64,000 nt of DNA from Kitasatospora sp. MBT63 (lineage in GTDB: Bacteria; Actinomycetota; Actinomycetes; Streptomycetales; Streptomycetaceae), in the NCBI RefSeq assembly GCF_000710465.2, contig NZ_JAIZ01000105.1, positions 1 to 64,000 of the forward strand, given 5' to 3'. Position 1 is the stretch's first letter. Each line of letters opens with the position of its first letter. A program made the position numbers and the translations under genes. A model generated the notes under the pieces. It searched no databases. It saw only the letters and a list, made by a program, of their open reading frames with translations, and was not told the DNA's origin. Of the stretch, positions 1-8,623 are shown in pieces.

Positions 1-963
1 CCCCCCGCTCCGCCGGCTCCCTCGGCGGCGCCGGGCGCGACGGCCGGGTACCCGCCGGTGCCGGGCGGGTACCCGACCGGGCCGGTGACCGCGGCGCCGG
101 CGGGCGCGTTCGGTCCGCCCGCCGGGGCGTTCGGTCCGCCGACGCTGCCCACCGAGGCCCCGACCGGGCCGGTGGCGCCGCCCGCGGCCACCGCGCTGCA
201 CCAGCCCTCCTTCGACACCCCGCCGCCCGGCCCGGTGGTCCCGGACTCCCGGCCGGCTCCGGCGCCGCAGCCCAAGGGGGTGTCCTGGAAGGTGCTGCTG
301 ACGGTCGCCCTGGTGATGGCGCTCGGCGGCACGGTCGGCGGCGTGGTGCTGATGGACAAGCTGGGCGGCAAGGGCGACTCGTCCGCCTCGGGGAGCACCG
401 CCGGCTCGGGTTCGCCGGGATCGTCGGGCTCCTCGGGGGCGGCCTCGTCGGCGCCGCGCGCCAGTGCTCCGGCCCAGGACGCGTACTCGCCCTCCGCCTC
501 GCCCTCCCCCAAGGCGAAGAGCAGTGCGGGCTCCGACAGTGCGGCGGGCGCCGGCAGCGCGGCACCGTCCGGCCCGCCCAAGTACACGATGGTGTACGAG
601 AACCGCGAGCTGGCCAGCCCCGACTCCAGCCACAGCTTCGACCTGGCCAACGGCATCGTGGTGCCGGACTCCTCGTACCCGGCCTGGGCGCTGTCGCCCT
701 CGTACGACGACTTCAACTGGTCGTCCGGGAGCAGCGACGCGTACATCACCCGGGACCAGTCGCTCAGCCCCGAGCAGTGCTCGACGGCGATCGACCAGCA
801 CCCGGTGGCCGACCTGAAGTACGACGACCTGCCGCCCGGCCGGATCTTCTGCCTGCGCAACCGGGCCAACGGCGGGGTGGTGGTGGGCAAGGTGGTCGAG
901 CAGGGCAACAAGTCCACCGGTGCGGTGAAGATCTCGTTCACCTACTACCGCAACGACACCTGA
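1..963 (+). CDS. Membrane-anchored secreted protein, 5' end missing
   Basis: The frame is open from base 1, so the start lies outside the window; the GTG at 58 is only an internal candidate. The visible part begins with a Pro/Ala/Gly-rich cytoplasmic stretch. One hydrophobic segment follows (about residues 78-100 counted from 58, VLLTVALVMALGG), then a long Ser/Gly/Ala-rich linker and a compact C-terminal domain of about 120 residues with two Cys. This is the layout of a single-pass protein with an extracellular domain held off the membrane by a disordered linker. I do not recognise the C-terminal domain and assign no function. Confidence 0.7.
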   Translation, partial: PPAPPAPSAAPGATAGYPPVPGGYPTGPVTAAPAGAFGPPAGAFGPPTLPTEAPTGPVAPPAATALHQPSFDTPPPGPVVPDSRPAPAPQPKGVSWKVLLTVALVMALGGTVGGVVLMDKLGGKGDSSASGSTAGSGSPGSSGSSGAASSAPRASAPAQDAYSPSASPSPKAKSSAGSDSAAGAGSAAPSGPPKYTMVYENRELASPDSSHSFDLANGIVVPDSSYPAWALSPSYDDFNWSSGSSDAYITRDQSLSPEQCSTAIDQHPVADLKYDDLPPGRIFCLRNRANGGVVVGKVVEQGNKSTGAVKISFTYYRNDT

Positions 964-1014
964 GCCGCCCGCACTATCCTGACCAGGTCAGATCCCACCG
1001 GACCGGAGCGCACC

Positions 1015-1194
1015 GTGTACTTCACCGACCGCGGCATCGAGGAACTGGAGAGCCGGCGCGGCGACGAGGAGGTCACCTTCGAGTGGCTGGCCGAGCGCCT
1101 GCGCGAGTTCGTCGACCTCAACCCGGACTTCGAGATCCCCGTCGAGCGGCTGGCCACCTGGCTGGCCCGGCTCGACGACGAGGACGAGGACTGA
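1015..1194 (+). CDS. DUF6104 family small acidic protein (59 aa)
   Basis: GTG start preceded by GGAG. The 59-residue product reads MYFTDRGIEELESRRGDEE onward and ends in a run of Asp/Glu. It matches what I remember of the DUF6104 family, a small conserved Streptomyces protein of unknown function. The dense E/R pattern suggests a helical, DNA-mimic-like or adaptor protein, but that is speculation. It stands alone between the truncated gene and a strong terminator. Confidence 0.7.
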   Translation: MYFTDRGIEELESRRGDEEVTFEWLAERLREFVDLNPDFEIPVERLATWLARLDDEDED

Positions 1195-1210
1195 GGCGAG
1201 CCGCCCAGTG

Positions 1211-1242
1211 ACGGCCCGGAAGGCACCCGCCTTCCGGGCCGT
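1211..1242 (+). terminator. Rho-independent-type hairpin
   Basis: Perfect 14-bp GC-rich stem (1211-1224 with 1229-1242) and a 4-nt loop, just after the DUF6104 stop and before the promoter of the next operon. Confidence 0.75.
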
Positions 1243-1265
1243 TCGCGTGTCCGGGGCGGAACCGC

Positions 1266-1322
1266 TTGACTTCCCCGATTCGCGATATATCGTGTTGAGC
1301 AGTGGAACGCGATACATCGCGA
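1266..1322 (+). promoter_or_regulatory. Promoter with two CGATAYATCG operators for the PadR operon
   Basis: A TTGACT -35-like hexamer (1266-1271) is followed by CGCGATATATCG at 1281-1292 and CGCGATACATCGCG at 1309-1322. The first inverted repeat covers the -10 position and the second lies just downstream. Such repeats are the usual target type of PadR repressors, and the second gene of the operon encodes one, so autorepression is the simplest reading. Confidence 0.6.
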
Positions 1323-1339
1323 ACGGGAGGCGGGACCCA

Positions 1340-2236
1340 ATGGGCCAGTGGACGGTCAGCGAGCCTGACAGGATCAACTTCGACGAGCCGGTCAACACCC
1401 TGCACGTGCGGATCATCGGCGGCGCGGTGAACGTGGTGGCCGGCGACGGTCCCGCCCGGCTGGAGGTGACCGAGGTCGACGGGGAGCCGCTGCAGGTCAC
1501 CCTCGACGGCGGGGTGCTCACGGTCGCCTACAAGGACCTCGACTGGCACGAGTTCGGCGAGACCCTCAAGTCGGTGCAGTCGGTCAAGAGCTTCATCAGC
1601 TCGCTGCGGCGCAAGCGCCGCGCGGTGGTCTCGCTGACCGTCCCGGCCGGCGCCGAGGTCAAGGTCGGCACCGTCTCCGCCGAGTCCACCGTCTCGGGGA
1701 TCGCCGGCAAGGTCGGCGCGCACAGCGCCAGCGGCGGCGCCACCCTGGTCGGCCTGTCCGGCGCGGTGCAGGCCAACACCGTCTCCGGCGACGTGGACGC
1801 CCAGCGGGTGGCCGGCGACCTCAAGGTCAACACGGTCTCCGGCGCCATCACGCTGGTGGCCGGCACCGCCGAGCGGATCAACGCCAACTCGGTGAGCGGC
1901 GCGGTCACCCTCGACCTCGACGTCACCACCCCGACCGACATCAAGGTCTCCACGGTCAGCGGCCAGGTCGGCGTCCGGCTGCCCTCGCTGGCCGACGCCA
2001 AGGTCGAGGCCGGCACCACCACCGGCGACGTCTCCAGCACCTTCGAGGAGCTCACCGTCACCGGCAGCTGGGGCGCCAAGCGGCTCACCGGCCAGCTCGG
2101 CTCCGGCACCGGGAAGCTGGCGGTCACCACCGTCTCCGGCCCGGTGACCGTCCTGCGCCGGCCCGACGCGGACGACGACCACGGCGGCCCGGCCAAGGAG
2201 CTCCCGGCCGGCCCCGAGCTGACCAAGGAGGTCTGA
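1340..2236 (+). CDS. DUF4097 beta-strand-repeat protein
   Basis: 298 aa from the ATG at 1340 (MGQWTVSEPDRINFDEPV); the longer upstream frame would run through the operator. The middle consists of a repeating pattern of short beta strands with recurring T-V-S-G turns (TVSAESTVSGIAG, NTVSGDVDAQ, NTVSGAITL, NSVSGAVTLD). This is typical of DUF4097/DUF4098 proteins, which fold as a right-handed beta-helix or toast-rack. There is no signal peptide. It is followed after 1 nt by the PadR gene. In many bacteria such proteins are co-encoded with PadR regulators and respond to membrane stress, but the role here is not known. Confidence 0.8.
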   Translation: MGQWTVSEPDRINFDEPVNTLHVRIIGGAVNVVAGDGPARLEVTEVDGEPLQVTLDGGVLTVAYKDLDWHEFGETLKSVQSVKSFISSLRRKRRAVVSLTVPAGAEVKVGTVSAESTVSGIAGKVGAHSASGGATLVGLSGAVQANTVSGDVDAQRVAGDLKVNTVSGAITLVAGTAERINANSVSGAVTLDLDVTTPTDIKVSTVSGQVGVRLPSLADAKVEAGTTTGDVSSTFEELTVTGSWGAKRLTGQLGSGTGKLAVTTVSGPVTVLRRPDADDDHGGPAKELPAGPELTKEV

Positions 2237-2237
2237 G

Positions 2238-3281
2238 ATGACCCCGGTCTTCGGCCACGGCCGACTGCGCCTGTACCTGCTGAAGCTGCTCGACGAGTCG
2301 CCGCGCCACGGCTACGAGGTGATCCGGCTGCTGGAGGAGCGCTTCCAGGGCCTGTACGCCCCCTCGGCCGGCACGGTCTACCCGCGGCTCGCCAAGCTGG
2401 AGAAGGAGGGCCTGGTCACCCAGAGCACCGAGGGCGGCCGGAAGGTCTACCGGCTCACCGACGCCGGCCGCCAGGAGCTGGCCGGGCGTCAGAGCGAGCT
2501 CGCCGAACTGGAGCTGGAGATCCGGGACTCGGTGGCGCAGCTGGCCGACGCGATCCGCGAGGACGTCCGGGACAGCGCCAAGGACCTGCGCGAGGAGCTC
2601 TGGGGCGAGGCCAAGCAGGCCACCACCGCCAGGCCCGGCAACGCCGGGGACCCGTGGGCGGGTCCGTGGGGCGACCGGGAGTCCTGGCAGCGCGCCAAGG
2701 ACGAGTTCGCCCAGTTCAAGGCGCAGGCCAAGGACCAGGCCAAGCGCGCCAAGGAGCAGGAGCGGGCCGCCAAGGAACAGGCCAAGGCCGCCGAGCGGGA
2801 GGCCCGCAGGCTGCGCGAGGAGTCGAAGGCGGCCCGCAGCGCGGCGCAGCAGGAGGCGCTGCGGCTGAAGCGGCGGGTGGAACAGCAGGTCCGCGAACAC
2901 GCGAGCCGCGGCGACTGGTCGACCGGCCTCGCCGAGGGGCTGGCCGAGCTCACCAAGGGGCTGTCCTCGCTGGCGGACGCGGCCCGCTGGGGCGGCCAGC
3001 AGGAGTCCGAGGAGATCCGGGTGACCCGGATCGACCTGGACAAGGACACCGACACCGCGGACCCGGACACGGACACGGTCACCGCTGCCGAGCTCCCCGA
3101 GTGGGCCCGGACGGACGCCGCAGCCGCCCCGGACCGCGAGCTGGACCGCCTGCTCGACCGCTTCCGCGACCAGGTCAGGGACACCGCCCGCGATGCCCGC
3201 GGTGTGACCCCGGCCCAACTCGCCGAAGCCCAGGCCGCCCTGGCCACCACCGCCGCCCGCATCCGACGGCTCTTCATCTGA
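2238..3281 (+). CDS. PadR family regulator with long coiled-coil tail
   Basis: 347 aa. Residues 1 to about 85 form a PadR winged helix (GRLRLYLLKLLDESPRHGYEV, then AGTVYPRLAKLEKEGLV). After that comes about 150 residues of Lys/Glu/Ala/Arg-rich heptads (AKDQAKRAKEQERAAKEQAK) predicting a long coiled coil, then an acidic DTDTADPD stretch and a C-terminal helix. Typical PadR proteins are 110-190 aa, so the tail is a large addition. The start overlaps the end of the DUF4097 gene region (TGAGATG), indicating coupling. It probably represses its own operon through the 1281-1322 sites. Confidence 0.85.
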   Translation: MTPVFGHGRLRLYLLKLLDESPRHGYEVIRLLEERFQGLYAPSAGTVYPRLAKLEKEGLVTQSTEGGRKVYRLTDAGRQELAGRQSELAELELEIRDSVAQLADAIREDVRDSAKDLREELWGEAKQATTARPGNAGDPWAGPWGDRESWQRAKDEFAQFKAQAKDQAKRAKEQERAAKEQAKAAEREARRLREESKAARSAAQQEALRLKRRVEQQVREHASRGDWSTGLAEGLAELTKGLSSLADAARWGGQQESEEIRVTRIDLDKDTDTADPDTDTVTAAELPEWARTDAAAAPDRELDRLLDRFRDQVRDTARDARGVTPAQLAEAQAALATTAARIRRLFI

Positions 3282-3289
3282 CGCACGGC

Positions 3290-3326
3290 CAGTTCCGCCC
3301 CCGGCCCAAGGCCGGGGGCGGAACTG
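3290..3326. terminator. Bidirectional terminator between convergent genes
   Basis: Perfect 17-bp inverted repeat (3290-3306 and 3310-3326) with a CAA loop, placed between the PadR gene and the convergent oxidoreductase gene, so it can serve both. Confidence 0.8.
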
Positions 3327-3338
3327 CGCGTCACGGCG

Positions 3339-4301
3339 TCACGGCGTCAGCACGATCTTCCCGAACACGTCCCCCCCGGCCAGCCGCGCGAACCCCTCCC
3401 GGGCCTCCGCGAGCGGCAGCACGCTGTCGATGACCGGCCGCACCCCGGCCGTCCCGCACAGCGCCAGCAGCCCCGCCAGCTCCTCCTTGGTCCCCATGGT
3501 CGAGCCGACCACCCGGAGCTCCAGGAAGAAGATCCGGTTGAGCTCGGCGGACGCCGGGCTCGGCCCGGAGGTGGCGCCGGAGATGACGATCGTGCCGCCG
3601 GGGCGCAGTGACTTGACGGAGTGGGACCAGGTGGCCGCGCCGACGGTCTCCATCACCGCGTCCACCCGCTCGGGCAGCCGCGCGCCGCTCTCGAACGCGG
3701 CGTCCGCCCCGAGCTCGACGGCCCTGGCCCGCTTGGCCTCGTCCCGTCCGGTGACCCACACCCGCAGCCCGGCCGCCTTGCCGAGGACCACCAGCGCGGT
3801 CGAGACGCCGCCGCCGGCGCCCTGCACCAGGACCGTGTCGCCGGGCTTGACGCCGGCGTTGGTGAACAGCATCCGGTAGGCCGTCAGCCAGGCCGTGGGC
3901 AGGCAGGCGGCCTGCTCGAAGGAGAGCTCCGCGGGCTTGGGCAGCAGGTTCCAGGTCGGCACGGCGACCCGCTGGGCGAAGGTGCCCTGGTAGCGCTCGG
4001 TCAGGATGGAGCGCGGTTCGTTGGGCCCGACCCCGTGGCCGCTCTGGCCGATGACGGAGTGGATGACCACCTCGTTGCCGTCCTCGTCGATTCCCGCCGC
4101 GTCGCAGCCGAGGATCATCGGGAGCCGTTCGGCGGGCAGTCCGACCCCGCGCAGGGACCAGAGGTCGTGGTGGTTGAGGGTGGCGGCCTTGACCGTCACC
4201 ACGCTCCAGCCGGGTCGGGCCTCGGGCTCGGGGAGCTCGCCGAGCTCCAGCCCGCTCAGCGGATCGGCGGGGTCGATACGTGCGGCGTAGGCAGCGAACA
4301 T
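3339..4301 (-). CDS. Zinc-binding dehydrogenase, quinone oxidoreductase type
   Basis: 320-aa medium-chain dehydrogenase/reductase. An N-terminal GroES-like fold carries HHDLWSLRG and a Pro-rich lid. A Rossmann domain follows with VLVQGAGGGVSTALVVLGKAAG as nucleotide-binding loop (about residues 148-170) and a GATSGPSPASAELN segment. The Cys/Glu/Asp set for structural zinc is absent, so despite the family name it likely binds no zinc and reduces quinones or enals with NADPH. The malic enzyme gene lies upstream on the same strand with 132 bp between them. The exact substrate cannot be told from sequence. Confidence 0.85.
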   Translation of the reverse strand: MFAAYAARIDPADPLSGLELGELPEPEARPGWSVVTVKAATLNHHDLWSLRGVGLPAERLPMILGCDAAGIDEDGNEVVIHSVIGQSGHGVGPNEPRSILTERYQGTFAQRVAVPTWNLLPKPAELSFEQAACLPTAWLTAYRMLFTNAGVKPGDTVLVQGAGGGVSTALVVLGKAAGLRVWVTGRDEAKRARAVELGADAAFESGARLPERVDAVMETVGAATWSHSVKSLRPGGTIVISGATSGPSPASAELNRIFFLELRVVGSTMGTKEELAGLLALCGTAGVRPVIDSVLPLAEAREGFARLAGGDVFGKIVLTP

Positions 4302-4378
4302 GATCCGGACGATAGCCGCGACGGCCGGGGCCCGGAACCACGCGTCGGTGTGACCTGCACCGCGTGTCCGTCCCCGGC

Positions 4379-4432
4379 CGTCCGCCGCTCGTCCTGCGGA
4401 CGCCCGTTCGGAGCGCCCGTCCGCGGGGCGCC
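4379..4432 (-). terminator. Hairpins after the malic enzyme gene
   Basis: Two GC-rich inverted repeats (CGTCCGC/GCGGACG at 4379-4402 and a GCGCCC-type stem at 4413-4432) lie directly beyond the malic enzyme stop on the minus strand. They probably end or attenuate its transcript before the oxidoreductase gene. Confidence 0.45.
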
Positions 4433-4433
4433 G

Positions 4434-5630
4434 TCAGAGGCGGGCGACGCCCTCGGCGCGGGCGGCCTCGGCGACCGCCTTGGTGACCGCCGGTGCGACC
4501 CGCTCGTCGAACGGCGACGGGATCACCTTCTGCGGCGTCAGCTCGTCGGCGACCACCGCGGCCAGCGCCTTGGCGGCCGCGAGCTTCATGCCCTCGGTGA
4601 TCCGGGTGGCCCGGACCTGGAGGGCGCCGGCGAAGATGCCGGGGAAGGCCAGCACGTTGTTGATCTGGTTCGGGAAGTCCGAACGGCCGGTGGCCACCAC
4701 GGCGGCGTACTTGTGCGCCACCTCGGGGTGGATCTCCGGGTTGGGGTTGGCCATCGCGAAGACGAAGCAGCCCTCGGCCATGGTGGCGACGACGTCCTCG
4801 GGCACGGTGCCGCCGGAGACGCCGATGAAGACGTCGGCGCCGGCCAGCGCGTCGGCCAGCGAACCCTTGATCCCGGTCCGGTTGGTCAGCGCGGCGATCT
4901 CGGCCTTGACGTCGGTCAGGTCGCCCCGGCCCTCGTGCACGACGCCGCGGCGGTCGCAGACGGCGACGTCGCCGATGCCGGCCGCGACCAGCATCTTGGC
5001 GATCGCGATGCCGGCCGCGCCGGCGCCGGAGATGACCGCCCGCAGGCTGCCGATCTCCCGGCCGCTCACCTTGGCGGCGTTCCACAGGGCCGCGGTGGTG
5101 ACGATCGCGGTGCCGTGCTGGTCGTCGTGGAAGATCGGGATGTCCAGGGCGTCCTGGAGCCGGCGCTCGATCTCGAAGCAGCGCGGGGCGGAGATGTCCT
5201 CCAGGTTGACGCCGCCGAAGGAGGGTGCGAGCCGGACCACGGTCTCGACGATCTCGTCCACCTCGGTGCAGGCCAGCGCGATCGGGACCGCGTCCACGCC
5301 GCCGAACTGCTTGAACAGGATCGCCTTGCCCTCCATCACGGGCAGCGAGGCCTCGGGGCCGATGTCACCGAGGCCGAGCACGGCGGTGCCGTCGGTGACG
5401 ACCGCGACCACGTTCGACTTCCAGGTGTAGTCGTTGACCAGGTCGGGCTGCTCGGCGATGGCGGTGCAGACCCGGGCCACGCCCGGGGTGTAGGCCAGGG
5501 ACAGGTCGTCCGCGTCGCGGACCGGAACGGTCGCCCGGACCTCCATCTTGCCGCCCCGGTGGAGGGCGAAGACGGCGTCGACGGGATCGACGGTGTCCTG
5601 AGTACTGGGTTGGATGATCTCCGCTGCCAC
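4434..5630 (-). CDS. Malic enzyme (malate oxidoreductase, decarboxylating)
   Basis: 398 aa. It converts malate to pyruvate and CO2 with reduction of NAD(P). It is the short bacterial form without the phosphotransacetylase extension. Visible motifs are the catalytic N-terminal domain ([32 protein letters not shown]), the metal/substrate segment [29 protein letters not shown], and the Rossmann loop [13 protein letters not shown] (about residues 197-210). The gene order matches the Streptomyces malic enzyme next to an amino-acid transporter; in S. coelicolor that enzyme is NADP-dependent, but cofactor preference cannot be read safely from sequence. In this lineage it links carbon flux to NADPH supply for storage lipids and antibiotics. 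Confidence 0.92.
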   Translation of the reverse strand: MAAEIIQPSTQDTVDPVDAVFALHRGGKMEVRATVPVRDADDLSLAYTPGVARVCTAIAEQPDLVNDYTWKSNVVAVVTDGTAVLGLGDIGPEASLPVMEGKAILFKQFGGVDAVPIALACTEVDEIVETVVRLAPSFGGVNLEDISAPRCFEIERRLQDALDIPIFHDDQHGTAIVTTAALWNAAKVSGREIGSLRAVISGAGAAGIAIAKMLVAAGIGDVAVCDRRGVVHEGRGDLTDVKAEIAALTNRTGIKGSLADALAGADVFIGVSGGTVPEDVVATMAEGCFVFAMANPNPEIHPEVAHKYAAVVATGRSDFPNQINNVLAFPGIFAGALQVRATRITEGMKLAAAKALAAVVADELTPQKVIPSPFDERVAPAVTKAVAEAARAEGVARL

Positions 5631-6313
5631 GATGACCTCTTCGTCAATGATCAGCGAGAGCGCGACCGGCGGCCGGCCGACCCGGCCGGGGACGGAAAAC
5701 CCGGGTACGCGGACCGCGTACCCGGTGGCCGGGATCGGGGCACGGCCTTCGGGCAGCGCCCTCGGATGAGGGTTTCAAGTGTTCTGCGCTGTACTTCCGG
5801 TCTTACCCAGGCATCACCAGCCGGAGCCGGGAAGGTGACAGACACCGCTTGAGCCTAGGTCGGGCGAAGGCACCGCACCTGTGCCTTTTCGTCCTTGTCA
5901 CGCACTGTTCACGGCCTTTGAGCCACTTGACGGCACCGGATCTCGGAAGGATCCGGGGCCAGTGGCGGCAACGGCCGGGCCAGTACGGACACCCGTAGGA
6001 GTGAACGCAGACACGGAGGGGAGCCGGTGCCTCGGATCCAGAGTCGACGTCTTCGGCTTCCGGTCCTGCGCACCCCGGTCCTGTCGCGAACCGGCGGTCT
6101 GTGTTCGGGCTTCGGGGGTTACCCGATACCGGATTCTGACACACCCGAGACCCGGGGCAGGAGGGTGGGATGGCAGGATCCTCGCAATCGACCACCGGAA
6201 CCGGACGGGCCCACCCCCTCTCGGCAGCACCGAGACGTGCCCGTACACCGCCGGCGCACACCCGCGCACCCCGGTGGGACAGCACCGCCCTCTCCCACAG
6301 GAGGACCAGCTCC
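5631..6313. promoter_or_regulatory. Divergent intergenic region with 25-bp palindrome
   Basis: 683 bp between the malic enzyme (leftward) and transporter (rightward) genes, without a convincing ORF. The clearest element is a perfect inverted repeat, CCGGGTACGCG-GAC-CGCGTACCCGG, at 5701-5725, in the leader of the malic enzyme about 70-95 nt before its start. It could be an operator or an RNA hairpin. A small AAGGCAC/GTGCCTT hairpin followed by T residues lies at 5867-5887. A GGAGGA ribosome site for the transporter gene is at 6300-6305. Confidence 0.5.
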
Positions 6314-7231
6314 ATGCACCACAGCGCCCGCATATCCGGCCGCTTCACCAGATCCGGCGCGGCCCTCGCGGCCGGGTCCCTGCTCCTGACCGGCTGCAGC
6401 TCGATCGGCGCGGCCAAGTCCCCCGAGGAGGAGCTGCACGACCGGCTCCCCGACGCGGTGAAGACCGCCGGCGTCCTGCGGATCGGTTCGGACGTCAACT
6501 ACGCGCCGGTCGAGTTCAAGGGACAGGACGGGCTCCCCACCGGGTTCGACCCGGATCTCGCCGAGGCCATCGGGCGGCAGCTCAAGATCAAGATCAAGAT
6601 CATGGACACCGATTTCGACAAGCTGATCCCGGACCTCCAGGCCAAGCAGTTCGACGTCGCGATGTCGGCCCTGACCGACAACCGCCAGCGCCGGGACGGC
6701 ACCGACGACAACGGGCAGCAGGTCAACCCGGGTGTCGACTTCGTGGACTACTTCCTGGCGGGAACCACGATCCTGGTCCCCAAGGGCAACCCCAAGAAGA
6801 TCAAGTCCCTCGACGACCTGTGCGGCCAGACCGTCGCGGTCCAGCGCGGCACCACCCAGGCCGCCATCGCCCAGCGCCAGACCGGCGCCTGCGACAAGGC
6901 GCACAAGACCCTCACCATCACGCTGACCGAGACCGACAACGACGCACTGGCCCTGGTCGCCTCGGGCAAGGCCGTGGCCGACATGAACGACTACCCGGTG
7001 GCCGCCTACACCGTGCAGAAGGGCTTCAACGGCGCGCAGTTCGAGATCACCGGGCAGCAGCTGCAGCCCTCGCCGTACGGTCTCGCGGTCGCCAAGGAGA
7101 ACGCCGAGCTGCGCGACACGCTGGCGAAGGCGGTGAACCAGATCATCCGCAGCGGTGAGTACGACAAGATCCTGGAGAAGTGGAACCTCAAGGACGGCGC
7201 CGCCCAGAACGCGGTGGTGAACGGCGGCTGA
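6314..7231 (+). CDS. Amino-acid ABC transporter substrate-binding lipoprotein
   Basis: 305 aa from the ATG at 6314, chosen because an AGGAGGA lies 8 nt upstream and the signal peptide begins right after it (RISGRFTRSGAALAAGSLLLTGC). LLTGC is the lipobox, so the mature protein is tethered by its Cys. The rest is a family 3 periplasmic-binding fold: VLRIGSDVNYAPVEFKGQDG, ATCG-type hinge region and ITLTETDNDALALVASGKAVADMNDYPVA. Family 3 proteins bind polar amino acids. It is followed by its own terminator, then by a paralog that is transcribed with the permease and ATPase. Confidence 0.88.
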   Translation: MHHSARISGRFTRSGAALAAGSLLLTGCSSIGAAKSPEEELHDRLPDAVKTAGVLRIGSDVNYAPVEFKGQDGLPTGFDPDLAEAIGRQLKIKIKIMDTDFDKLIPDLQAKQFDVAMSALTDNRQRRDGTDDNGQQVNPGVDFVDYFLAGTTILVPKGNPKKIKSLDDLCGQTVAVQRGTTQAAIAQRQTGACDKAHKTLTITLTETDNDALALVASGKAVADMNDYPVAAYTVQKGFNGAQFEITGQQLQPSPYGLAVAKENAELRDTLAKAVNQIIRSGEYDKILEKWNLKDGAAQNAVVNGG

Positions 7232-7243
7232 GGCCACAGGCGG

Positions 7244-7270
7244 CCGGGGTGCTCGCCTTGAGCACTCCGG
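7244..7270 (+). terminator. Hairpin after first binding-protein gene
   Basis: An 11-bp stem with one G-T wobble (7244-7254 with 7260-7270) 13 nt after the stop codon. It separates the first binding-protein gene from the downstream transporter operon or lowers read-through. Confidence 0.55.
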
Positions 7271-7641
7271 TCTGCATACTTATACACAGGGTGACAGGGG
7301 CGCGGAATTCGTCCGAATAGCGGACGTTGAGGCGCCTCGTTATCCGATTTTGATCTGCAGAGAGACCCGTTCCCCGGTACTCAGTGGCAGGATTCCACCC
7401 AACTCGGTCGCAGCGGCCTTCCCCCAGCCCAAGCAGCCGGGTGTCGTCCCAGTCGAGGCAGTTCGATCAATTTCGTCCACCTCGGCGGAGGGTGGCGATT
7501 GAATTCAGGCAGGACCAGCACAAACCGAACGACCGGTCGTGGCCGGCCCCGGACAGCGACGCCGGGGTCCGACGCGTCCGGCGCACCGCTTCCCCCGGCG
7601 GCGTGCTCCGCCCGTCTCTCCTACAGGAGGAGATCCCCCTG
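7271..7641 (+). promoter_or_regulatory. Leader of the amino-acid transporter operon
   Basis: About 370 bp, noticeably richer in A/T than its surroundings (TTATCCGATTTTGATCTGC and GATCAATTTCG segments). It probably contains the operon promoter and a long leader. A reading frame runs through it in phase with the next gene, but it has no ribosome site and codes for no signal peptide. A clean AGGAGGAG ends 7 nt before the ATG at 7642. Confidence 0.4.
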
Positions 7642-8580
7642 ATGTCCGCTCGTACCCCGCGCCCCCGCCTCGTCGTGGCCGGCGCCGCCCTCGCCGCCGG
7701 CACGCTCCTGCTCACCGCCTGTAGCAGCAGCAGCTCCTCCGGTTCCGGCTCCGGCTCCAGCGCCGGGAACCCGAGCGCGTCGGTTTCGGCGGTGACGGCC
7801 GACCCCGCGCTCGCCGCTCTGGTCCCCGCCGACCTCAAGTCGTCCGGCAAGCTGGTCGTCGGGTCGGACGCCTCCTACGCCCCGAACGAGTTCCAGGACG
7901 ACAAGGGCACCATCGTCGGCATGGACGTCGACCTGGCCAACGCCATCGCCGCCAAGCTGGGCCTGAAGGCCGACGTCCAGAACGCCGGTTTCACCGCGAT
8001 CATCCCGGGTATCGGTGCCAACAAGTACCAGCTCGGCATGAGCTCCTTCACCGACACGAAGGAGCGCGAGCAGACCGTCGACATGGTCACCTACTTCACC
8101 GCCGGTACCGGTATCGCGGTCAAGAAGGGCAACCCCGACAAGATCTCCGCCGACGACCTGTGCGGCAAGAAGATCGCGGTGCAGACCGGCACCACCCAGG
8201 CGGACCAGATCACCGACGTGATCAACCCCGCCTGCGTCGCCGCCGGCAAGCCGCCGGTGCCCAACGACGGAGACAAGTTCGACCTGCAGACGGACGTCAC
8301 CAACGCCGTCGTCTCCGGTCGCGACCAGCTGATGATGGCCGACTCCCCGGTCATCGACTACGCGATCAAGCAGACCGAGGGCCAGCTGGAGAAGCTCGGC
8401 CCCACCACCGACTCCGCCCCGTACGGCATCGCGCTCGCCAAGGGCTCGGCGCTCACCCCCGCGGTGCAGAAGGCGGTGCAGTCGCTGATGGACGACGGCA
8501 CGTACAAGCAGATCCTGCAGAAGTGGGGCGTCGACGCCGGCGCGATCGACAAGGCGCAGCTCAACGGCGCCACCAGCTGA
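7642..8580 (+). CDS. Amino-acid ABC transporter substrate-binding lipoprotein (paralog)
   Basis: 312 aa. The ATG at 7642 follows AGGAGGAG and starts a lipoprotein signal (RLVVAGAALAAGTLLLTAC) with a Ser/Gly linker after the lipid-modified Cys. The family 3 binding fold is clear: LVVGSDASYAPNEFQDDKG, MDVDLANAIAAKLG, IPGIGANKYQLGMSSFTDTKEREQ and APYGIALAKG. It is a diverged copy of the 6314-7231 product. Being immediately upstream of the permease, it is probably the main receptor for this system, delivering a polar amino acid such as glutamate or glutamine. Confidence 0.9.
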   Translation: MSARTPRPRLVVAGAALAAGTLLLTACSSSSSSGSGSGSSAGNPSASVSAVTADPALAALVPADLKSSGKLVVGSDASYAPNEFQDDKGTIVGMDVDLANAIAAKLGLKADVQNAGFTAIIPGIGANKYQLGMSSFTDTKEREQTVDMVTYFTAGTGIAVKKGNPDKISADDLCGKKIAVQTGTTQADQITDVINPACVAAGKPPVPNDGDKFDLQTDVTNAVVSGRDQLMMADSPVIDYAIKQTEGQLEKLGPTTDSAPYGIALAKGSALTPAVQKAVQSLMDDGTYKQILQKWGVDAGAIDKAQLNGATS

Positions 8581-8623
8581 TCTCGTCCCCCTCGCTCCGA
8601 GCGACCTGTTCTGAGGCCACATC

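Noticed and set aside
3331-5852. Very long open frames opposite and across the oxidoreductase and malic enzyme genes (584 aa minus, 743 aa plus)
   Set aside because: Composition is Arg/Gly/Asp low-complexity typical of GC-rich shadow frames; the genes on the minus strand have full family motifs.
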